NCBI GenBank assembly: GCA_949152475.1
Contig: OX424555.1
Span: 20,850,868-20,914,867, forward strand
DNA length: 64,000 nucleotides
Direction of reading: 5' to 3'
DNA from: Terebella lapidaria
Lineage: Eukaryota > Annelida > Polychaeta > Terebellida > Terebellidae
The notes under the pieces: generated by a model
Told to the model about the DNA's origin: nothing
The model's input: only the letters and a program-made list of their open reading frames with translations
Database searches by the model: none
Translations under genes and position numbers: made by a program
Shown here: positions 55,411 through 64,000 of the stretch, piece by piece
Layout of the letters: each line of letters opens with the position of its first letter
Position numbering within the stretch: the first letter of the stretch is position 1

Positions 55411-58400
55411 TGGGTAGCTGAGAGGTGTGCATGGTAGGGGATGATGTACAGGGTAGGTGTGAGATGTAAAGGCTATGTGTAAGGTTTGCAAAATAGATGC
55501 GTGATGTACAGGGTATGTGGAAGGTGTACAGAGTAGGTGCGGGATGTACATGGTATTTGGAAGACAATCTAGAGGATATGTGGAAGATGATCAGTGTCGG
55601 TGCGAGATGTACAGGGTATATGGAATGTGAACGGGTAAGTGTACGGGGTAGGTAGGAAAAGTACAGAGTAGGTGCGCGATGTACAGGGTATGTGGAAGGT
55701 GTACAGTGTAGGTGCGGGATGTAGAGAGTATGTGCGTGATGTACAAAGTATGTGGAAAGTGTACAGGGTAAAAAGAAAGAGTACAGAGTAGGTGAGCGAT
55801 GTACAGGGTATGTGGAAGGTGTACAGAGTAGGTGAGCGATGTACAGGGTATGTGGAAGGTGTACACGGTAGGGGAGGATGTACAGGGTAGGTGGAAGGTG
55901 TACACGGTAGGTAGATGATGTACAGGGAAGGTGGAAGGTGTACATGGTAGGTAGAGGACGTACAGGGTATGTGGAAAGTGTACACGGTATGGAGGGATGA
56001 ACAGGTTAGGTGGAAGGTGTACAGGGTAGGTAGAGGGGGTACAAAGTATGTGGAAAAAGGACACTATAGAAGGTGTGTACAGGGTAGCTGAAGAATGTAC
56101 AGGATAGGTGGAAGGTGTACACAATAGGTAGAGGATGTACAAAGTACGTAGAAGGTGAACACGGTAGGGGGAGGATGTACACGGTAGGTGGGAAGTGTAC
56201 ACGGTAGGTAGAGGATGTACAAGGTTTGTGTATGGTAGGTGTATATGGTAGGTAGAGGATTTACGAGGTATATGGAAAGTGTACACGGTATAGGAAAGAT
56301 GTACAGGGTATGTAGAAAGTGTACAGGATAGGTGGAAGGAGTATGCGGTAGGGGGGTATGTACACGGTAGGTGGAAAGGTGCATGGTAGGTGGGATGTGT
56401 ACAGGGTAGGTAGATGATGCACATGATAGGTGGGAAGTGTACACGGTAGGTCGAGGATGTACAGGGAAGGTGGAAAGTTTACACGGTATGTAGAGGATGT
56501 ACAAGGCATGTGGAAGGTGAACACGGTAGGGAGAGGATTACAGGGTGGGTGGAAGGTGGACACGGTAGGTAGAGGACGTACAGGGTATGTGGGAGGCATA
56601 CATGGTATGAAAGGATTACAGGGTAGGTGGAAGGTGTATACTGTTGGTAGAGGACGTGCAAGGTATGTGGAAGGTGTACACGGTACGGGGAAATGTACAG
56701 GGTAGGTGGAATGTGTACATGGTAGGTAGATGATGTACAAGGTGTGTGGAAATTGTAGACGATAGGGGGCGTGTACAGGGTAGTTAGAGAGTGTACAGTG
56801 TATAGCATTATCATCTATATACTATCCCGAACATGCTGGCAAATTTTATATCAATCCGCCCAAAAATGAATGTGCTTTCAATCATGTATGTGCGCCCGCT
56901 CATTGTGAGACCTCGTTCGGAAATGTCTACCTTGAAATATTTTGGGGGGGGGGGGGGACAAAGTGGGTAGACGGGGGATGCACAGGGAAGGTGGAGAAAG
57001 TAGGCCTACAGGGAAGGTGGAATGTGTACAGAGTACTAGTAGGTGCTGGATGTATAGGATATAGGTGGAATGTTTACAAAGTAGTTGAGGAATATAGGCT
57101 ACAGTGTAGGTGAAGGCTGTAAAGGGTACGTGCAGGATGTGCAGAGTAAACGGGAGGTTTAGCCTACATAGAAGATGCAGGATTTACAGCTAGGGTAGGT
57201 GGGGGATGTGGGGGACAGGCATCATTCAAATGCAGATTGCGAAAATTCTACCATAGTTACCCCCACATTTTATTTCATTAATCTCATACGTACATGTAGA
57301 CTAAGTTTTGGAAGTTGCTACCGTATGAATTTTTTTTCTAGTACCGGTCATTCATTTTAGTTAATATCGTTCAGCGTTTTGCCAAAAAAAAATCCATCGC
57401 ACTGTTGCACAATTTGTAATCAATAAGTTCGATCTATATACATATCACATGAAAATTGGACAAATTTAAAGACCACATATGGTTTTCTGTGGGTGATAAT
57501 TTATCAACTTTTCGGAAATATTATCCGATTATTGCATGATAAATCCAGTGTGACGGAATAGCGACTATATATTAAGGCTTTTGTTGTGCAGATCTTTTTT
57601 TCAAATTAACGATAGCCTATATTGTATTATAACATTATTATCCATATAGGCCTACTATCCCAAACATGCTGGCAAATTTTATGTCAATCCGCCCAAGAAT
57701 GAATGTGTTACAAATGCTTGCAATCATGTATGTGCGCCCTGGATCTCATTGTGAGAACTCGTTCGGAAATGTACCTTGAAATATTTGAGGGGGGGGGGGG
57801 GGGGGGGAGGAGGGCAAAGTGGGTAGACGGATGATGTATAGGGTAGGTGGAGACTGTAGGCCTACAGGGAAGGTGGAATGTGTACAGAGCACTAGTAGGT
57901 GCGGGATGTAGGGTAGGTGGAAGGTTTACAGATTATGCGGGATATACAGGGCAGGTGTTTGATATACCAGTAGGCCTACATGGCAGGTGCGTGATATACA
58001 GGATATAGGCGGAGTGTTCAAAAAATAGTTGAGAAATGCACAGTGTAGGTGGAGACTGTAAAGGGTAAGTGCAGGATGTGCGAAGTAAGAGGGAGGTTTA
58101 GCCTACATATAGAAGGTGCAGCATTTACAGGGTAGGTGGAAGGTGTATAGGGTAGGTGCGGGATGTACAGAGTAGGTGCAGGGTGCACAGGGCGGGTGCG
58201 GGATTTACAAGGTATAGGTGCATGGAAGCTGTACGGTGTAGGTTCGTGATGTACAAGGTAAGTTGAGAGTGTGCAGGGCGGGTATGGGATGTAGCGGGCG
58301 AATATTATGTAAATCCAATCCAATCCAATCCGATATCAAAGATTTTCCACACCAATATACATGTAGCTAACTCACGTCATACGTGTGAATAGTGGCGCCA

Positions 58401-60671
58401 CGAAGACTCTGTAAAAATGACGTTTTGATGGTAAACGGGCGCACGAATTCTAGCCCGACATACAGCATTCAAATGCAGGTTACGAGAGTTCTAGCATCGT
58501 TACCCCCACATTTTAATTCATCAATCTCATACGTACAATCCGATAAACATGTAGACTAAGTTTTGGAAGTTTCTACCATATGATTTTTTTTTCTAGGGAT
58601 GTTAATTCATTTTAGTTAGCGAAATATCGTTCAGTGTTTTGCAAAAACATTTTGGAAATATTATCCGATTATTGCATGATAAATCCAGTGTGACGGAATA
58701 GCGACTGTATATTAGGGCATTTGTTATGCAGATGTTTTTCAAATGAGCGACATATTTTATTATAATATTATCATCTATATACTATCCCGAACATGCTGGC
58801 AAAATTTATGTCAATCCGCCCAAGAATGAATGTGTTGCAAGGGCGGGGTAGGTGGGATGTGTACAGGACCGGTGAGATATGTACAGGGCGGGTGGGAAGT
58901 GTACAGGGTAGGTGCGGGATGTACATGGCAGGTGCGGTATGTACAGGGTAGGTGGAAGTTGTACAGTGTAGATGCAAGGTGTGCTGTAACAGGGAAGGTA
59001 CGTGATGTATAGGGTAGGTGGAAGGTGTACAGGGCAGGTGGCAGGTGTTGAGGGCGGGTGGAAGGTGTACAGGGTAGGTGCCATATGTATAGGGCAGATG
59101 TGGGATGTACATAGTGATGGGAAAGTCTACAGATCAAATGCTGGATATAGATGGTAGGTGGAAGGTGTACAGGGTACACGCGGGTGCAGGATGTACGACG
59201 TAGGTGGAAGGTGTACAGGGTAGGTGCTTAGTGTACAGGGTAGGTGGAAGGTGCACAGGGTGAGTACGGGATGTAAGGGTAGGTGTGGGATGCACGGGGT
59301 AGGGGCGGTATGTACATGGTGGCTGGAATCTGTACAGTGTAGGTGCGGGATGTAGAGAATGGGTGGAACGTGTGCATGGTAGGTGCGGGGTGTACAGAAT
59401 AGGTTGAAAGGTGTACAAGGTAGGTGTTGTATGTACAGGGCATACAGGTACGGGATGTATAGGGCGGGTGCGAGATGTACATGGTAGGTGCGGGTTGTAC
59501 GGGGTAGATGGAATGTGTACAAGACAGGTGAGAGATGTACAGGGCGGGTGGGAGGTGTACAGGGTAGGTGCGGGGTATACAGAGGAGGTGGAACGTGTAC
59601 AGGGTAGATGTGGGATGTACAGGGTAGGTGGAAGGTGCAAAGCAGGTGTGCGATGTACAAGGTAGGTGGAAGTTGTACATAGTAGGTGCGGGATGTACAG
59701 ATTAGGTGGAAGGTGTACGAGAACGTGGGTGTTGCTGGCCTCGGCCACCACTAGTACTAATTCCCGTCCCGTCCGAGAATCTTGTGGTGCAGATTTAAGG
59801 TAGGGCCTATACTTGCATTGGGAAAGAGTTGTCTGATCCCCAGGGAAATCCCAGCTCAGCTTGACTCATTGTTTTCCTGATCATACTTGAGGACATTTTC
59901 CCACTTGAAGGACTGCGCCAATGTAGCTCTCTTAATCACGTAGCCTAGGCCACGTGTTGCACGACATCGCAAAAACCCGCACTATCCTCTGTAAACATCA
60001 GCCGCAGGATGAGTAAGCTAGCTTCCATATACTAGGATATTTTGACAGATTCAAGAGGTATTTTGCTGTCTTTGAGGCAGAACTCTCAATAAAAATATTT
60101 TTTTTGTTTGAAATATCTAAGCATGACTTCGACATATTTATACACAACAAATGACCCTGTCATATGCTAACGGTTAAAAAAACAAGCCGTATTTACTGTC
60201 CGCCATTGTTGGATAACGATTAGGGCATTCAGTCTCGCCACAGCGATACATATCATTTCTCGAAAATATCCGACATGTTTTGATCATGCGTTTTTAATTG
60301 TGTTCGCGAATTTAGCACCTGATATGTTGTCCTCCGGCGGGGGAGGACAAACTCCCCCTTGGGAGCTTGTGCTGGGTGAGGATTACGGTTGCTGCACAGG
60401 GATTCTCAGCGGTGGTTAAGGGGAAGCTGATAGATGTACCGTGATCTGTTTCAGGCCGCTATAGAAATTCTGACAATGCATTACATACACAACACAAAAC
60501 AGGACCCCACTGGAAATAAGTGCATGTGCTTTCGTGGGTTATCCTGAGGGCTCATAAATCCAATCCGATCCAAACACCAAGATCATGAAGATACATGCAG
60601 CTAACTCACGTCATTGCGTGCGACCAATTGAACAGTGGCGCCACGCGGAGTCTCTGATGACATTTTGATGG
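55411..60671 (+). repeat. 6.4-kb tandem duplication, unit 2 (5.26 kb)
   Basis: Contains minisatellite blocks at 55411-56810, 56960-57210, 57815-58310 and 58845-59725, spacers S at 56810-56960, 57215-57800 and 58310-58840, and the LINE-like segment at 59725-60560. After 60671 it continues into another S copy instead of the minisatellite. Confidence 0.9.
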
Positions 60672-61262
60672 TGAACGAATGCACGAATTCTAGCCTGACA
60701 TGCAGGATTCAAATGCAGATTTCGAAAATTCTAATATCGTTACCTCCACATTTTATTTCATCAATCTCATACGTACAATCCGTTAGACATGTAGACTAAG
60801 TTTTGTTAGTTTCTACCGTATGAATTTTTTTCTAGGACTGTTCATTCATTTTAGTAAGTGAAATATCGTTCAGTGTTTTGCAAAACACAATCCATCGCAG
60901 TGTCGCGCAGTTTTTAATCAATGAGTTTGATCTATACATATCACATGAAAATAAAGACAGATTTGAAGACCACATAGTTTCCTGTGGGTGATAATTTATC
61001 AACATTCTGGAAATATTATCCGATTATTGCATGATAAATCCAGTGTGACAGAATAACGACTATATATTAGGGTATTTGTTGTGCAGATTTTGTTCAAATT
61101 AGCGATATGTTTTATTATAACATTATCACATCTGTATGTTATCCCGAACATGCTGGCAAATTTTATGTCAATCCGCCTAAGAATGAATGTGTTGCAAATG
61201 CTTGCCATCATGTATGCACGCCCTCTGATGCGCGTTCGGAAATGTCTATCTTGAAAAACTTA
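60560..61262 (+). repeat. Spacer S, last copy, not followed by the 20-bp minisatellite
   Basis: Full S order including gtggcgccacg, tgcatgataaatccagtgtga and cgttcggaaatgtcta, but the G run is replaced by a ggt run (61264-61276). Confidence 0.8.
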
Positions 61263-61299
61263 TGGTGGTGGTGGTAGGGGAGAGAAAATTGGGTAGACC

Positions 61300-61640
61300 A
61301 CCTCGTGGCCTCGTGGGCTCGCCTTAGTATATATGCGAGGCCATAAAGCGAGGCCACGAGGCCACGAAGCGAGGCCACCAGGCCACGAAGCGAGGCCACG
61401 AAGCGAATCCACGAGGCCGCGAGGCTATGAAGCGAGGCAACGAGGCCACGAAGCGAGGCAACGAGGCCACTAACCGAGGCAACGAGGCCACGAAGTGAGT
61501 CCGCGAGGCCACGAAGTGAGTCCGCGAGGCCACGAAGCGAGGTTACGAGGCCACGAAGCGAGTCCACGAGGCCACGAAGCGAGGGCACGAAGCGAGGCTA
61601 CGAGGCCACGAAGCGAGGGCATGAAGCGAGTCCAAGATGA
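61300..61640 (+). repeat. 21-bp minisatellite (cgaggccacgaag)
   Basis: Units built of gaggccacgaagc, cgaggcaac and gagtcc words, mostly in a 21-bp period, so the minus strand reads as a repeated LRGLVAS/LRGLADS heptad. Both strands have open frames as a result; neither is supported as a gene. Confidence 0.9.
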
Positions 61641-61823
61641 TACAAAACAAAACCAAAAACCCTCTCACAAAACATTTGACCATACAGACTCATGCAGGAA
61701 ATTGTGAGTGGCATTCCCTCAACATGGATATAGAGAAATGTACTTTTTATGTGTGAATAATTATTAGGGAATTCCGTTTAATGTCAATCAAGCATTAGCT
61801 GAACTAAACTTAAAGGTCATACA

Positions 61824-64000
61824 GACTCATAAGAAATTATGTATTCCAAATATTTTTGTGACCTTGAATTCAACTTTTGACATCACTTTTAACGTCAGAT
61901 CACAAAATGGCTAATCTATTGCTTATCGATTTTACAGCTGAGGAATCAATTGTGCACATATAGGAAATGATGTATGCTGAATGTTCTCATGACCTGGACT
62001 TTTGACCTTATTTTCAAGGTTAGAGCACAAAGTGGCTAATGTCTTGCTTATTTTCGACATTACTGCTTTATAATCAATTGTTCACATTAAAAAATGGTAA
62101 ATTATTCTGAATATTGTCAACACCTTGATTGACTTTTGACCTCATTTTCAAAATGGCCAATATCTCGCGTATTACCAATGTTATAGCTCGGGAATAAATT
62201 GTGGACACATAGGATATGATGTATGCCGAATATTTTGATGACCTCGCTTTTTACCTTTGACCTAATTGTCAAGATCAGAGCAAAAAAAATGCCAATATCT
62301 GTGTGATTATTGAATTCACAACTTAGAAATCCATTGTGGACATGATATATGCTGAATATGACAAGCATTGAATATTCTTGTAACCTTGAATTTGACCGAT
62401 GACCTTATATTCAAGGTCACGGGACAAAAAGATATTGTCCGGTAACCTTTCTTAGCCCTTCTGCTAAATTTTTTTCTGTTATCACGTATCTGGTGACATA
62501 GCAAATTGCTCGTTTTTATTAATTGGTCCTGAAATATTTATATGAAATCCTGTGTTGGATTACTTGAGGTCATGGTAGATGAAGTTCATCAAAATTGACT
62601 CACATAATTATGAATTCCTATACTATATAGTCTGAGTACAAATACAAACTCAGTGTTGTCTCAAAAAATTACACAACATTACACATGTTGTGGTGGATAA
62701 CACATTCTGTTTGAGCGTTGCTAAATACCAAAAGATGGGATGTCTTTCGCTTCCTGTAGGATCAGTCTGTTTGTTTAATTTTTGTCTTCAAGGACCAATT
62801 CAAACATACTATGGTAGACATACTCTCGCGTATGAGCATACAGCACTGTTCAACAACTGTTCACGTTCAATTCCACCAAAATACCCTGCAATATGACTTA
62901 AAGCTATAATCACTTTTGGAATTGATAAAATGTGTTTATTCTGCCGTAGCTTTGTTTTGTCTATAGAATGAGAAATCATACAAATTTGGGTCTGAAATGT
63001 GTATTACGTGCTTTAATTGTGTTGCCAAATCAAGGTTCAAACTCGGGCCAGTCAATCTCGCATCAAATTTTTCCTCAAAGCTTCCCGCCTTGCGGGCGAG
63101 TTCTACACACGGTCTCATGACGTCATTGGTATTTGTCTACATACTGTGGCAACCGGCGATGTAGGCAGGCCGATCTTTCTCTATCCACTGTTTTCATGCA
63201 CGATTTATGGCCATTTTCTAAGTATCTGTTGTCGAACTGTGCATATTTCTTATATATTCCACACTATCTCGAGTTGTACTTTCAACTTTGCGTGAAAAAC
63301 AAGAATGCTAAATTTGGCTGATTTTAAAATTGATTCCAACTTCAATATATTCAATATCTCTATCTTGAATTGTATCTTTAAAGACCAGTAGGGGTACATG
63401 CGCCAATTGCAAATTCATTGTACTCATTCGCTAAAGACGAATGCCCTCTTTTGGGTAGTTCATGCATAGTCAGTATTGTTGACAAATTATAGTTGCCTTA
63501 CTGGTCAGCACCGACCACGTCCTATGAATATTGATTAATTTCAGTCGTGCACGATTAAACTGTGAAAATTTGAATATCTTCATATGGCAAGGTGGGTCTA
63601 TAGACAGAAAGAAGCAAACTATTTGTACTATTCGATGATGTACCCCATTGACACCCTTGTGTAATACATATGTACGCTATATCGTACATGACAAACAAAA
63701 GCAATCCTGAAATATCTGATGCATCAGTTTATTGAAATAAAATTGAATAAATACATGAATATCAGCTAGGAGAATTTGCTGTTGAGTGATGAAACATAAC
63801 TGTAAGGAATCATCAGAAATACATGGGTTATAATACAGTAAGGCTATAGATAGCATAGTATATGTACTGCAGACATGGCTTCGGATGAGGAACAAGGTCC
63901 GTTCGCGAATGAAGTCTTTCCGAATCATTATGCCGAAGTCGTCTATGCGTATGTGAGGGGCACTGGAGTACAAAGCAAACATACGTCATAGGTTGCAGAA
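61824..64000 (+). repeat. Segmental duplication, copy 2 (runs off the window)
   Basis: Direct copy of 27648-30540 without the TTAA element. Includes HINE 5' end copy 4 (ggttaccggac, inverted, at 62439-62449), with 62190-62210 slightly longer than copy 1. Confidence 0.85.

Overview
The window is eukaryotic nuclear DNA from an invertebrate animal, most likely a marine mollusc. The grounds are GT-AG introns, abundant non-LTR, DIRS-like, Harbinger and pearl/HINE-type mobile DNA, and an extracellular dermatopontin/aerolysin-type gene. The mollusc assignment is inference from repeat style; nothing here proves the species. Most long open frames are chance frames in repeats. I accept two genes: one intact, one decayed.

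Layout. 1-1.6 kb: a TTAA-flanked DNA transposon inserted in a decayed gag-like retroelement ORF. 1.6-4.6 kb: unannotated apart from a short degenerate satellite (3.83-4.17 kb). 4.7-7.76 kb: a pearl/HINE-like (Helentron-associated) element with a roughly 130-bp tandem core, a gacggacg microsatellite and a 3' hairpin. Its empty target site is visible in an inverted repeat copy near 19.5 kb. 8.5-13.63 kb (+): a multi-exon gene resembling the DUF6589 family with PHD-like fingers, broken by stops and frameshifts. 13.76-17.8 kb: three different satellites, the last split by a 5'-truncated LINE. 19.06-19.61 kb: repeat R. 21.46-23.55 kb: repeat Q, split by a broken PIF/Harbinger element. 23.7-28.3 kb: more HINE copies, one split by a 2.0-kb transposon with 33-bp perfect inverted ends and TATT target duplications. 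27.65-30.54 kb is duplicated at 61.82-64.0 kb, and the two copies differ by a 717-bp TTAA element.

31.06-38.60 kb (-): an intact nine-exon gene for a secreted protein with a signal peptide, a dermatopontin-like domain, an aerolysin/ETX-MTX2-type pore-forming region and a C-terminal PAN/apple-like domain. Every splice phase I could check agrees. This is the most interesting object in the window. 38.7-45.8 kb has little beyond repeat fragments.

45.8-61.3 kb is a large minisatellite domain of a roughly 20-bp unit, arranged in blocks with higher-order periods. Recurring spacers and poly-G tracts separate the blocks, and a 6.4-kb block is duplicated in tandem. A second 21-bp minisatellite lies at 61.33-61.64 kb.

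The window is unusually good for transposon archaeology: four insertions have uninterrupted versions of their target sequence elsewhere in the same 64 kb, which fixes element ends without any database.
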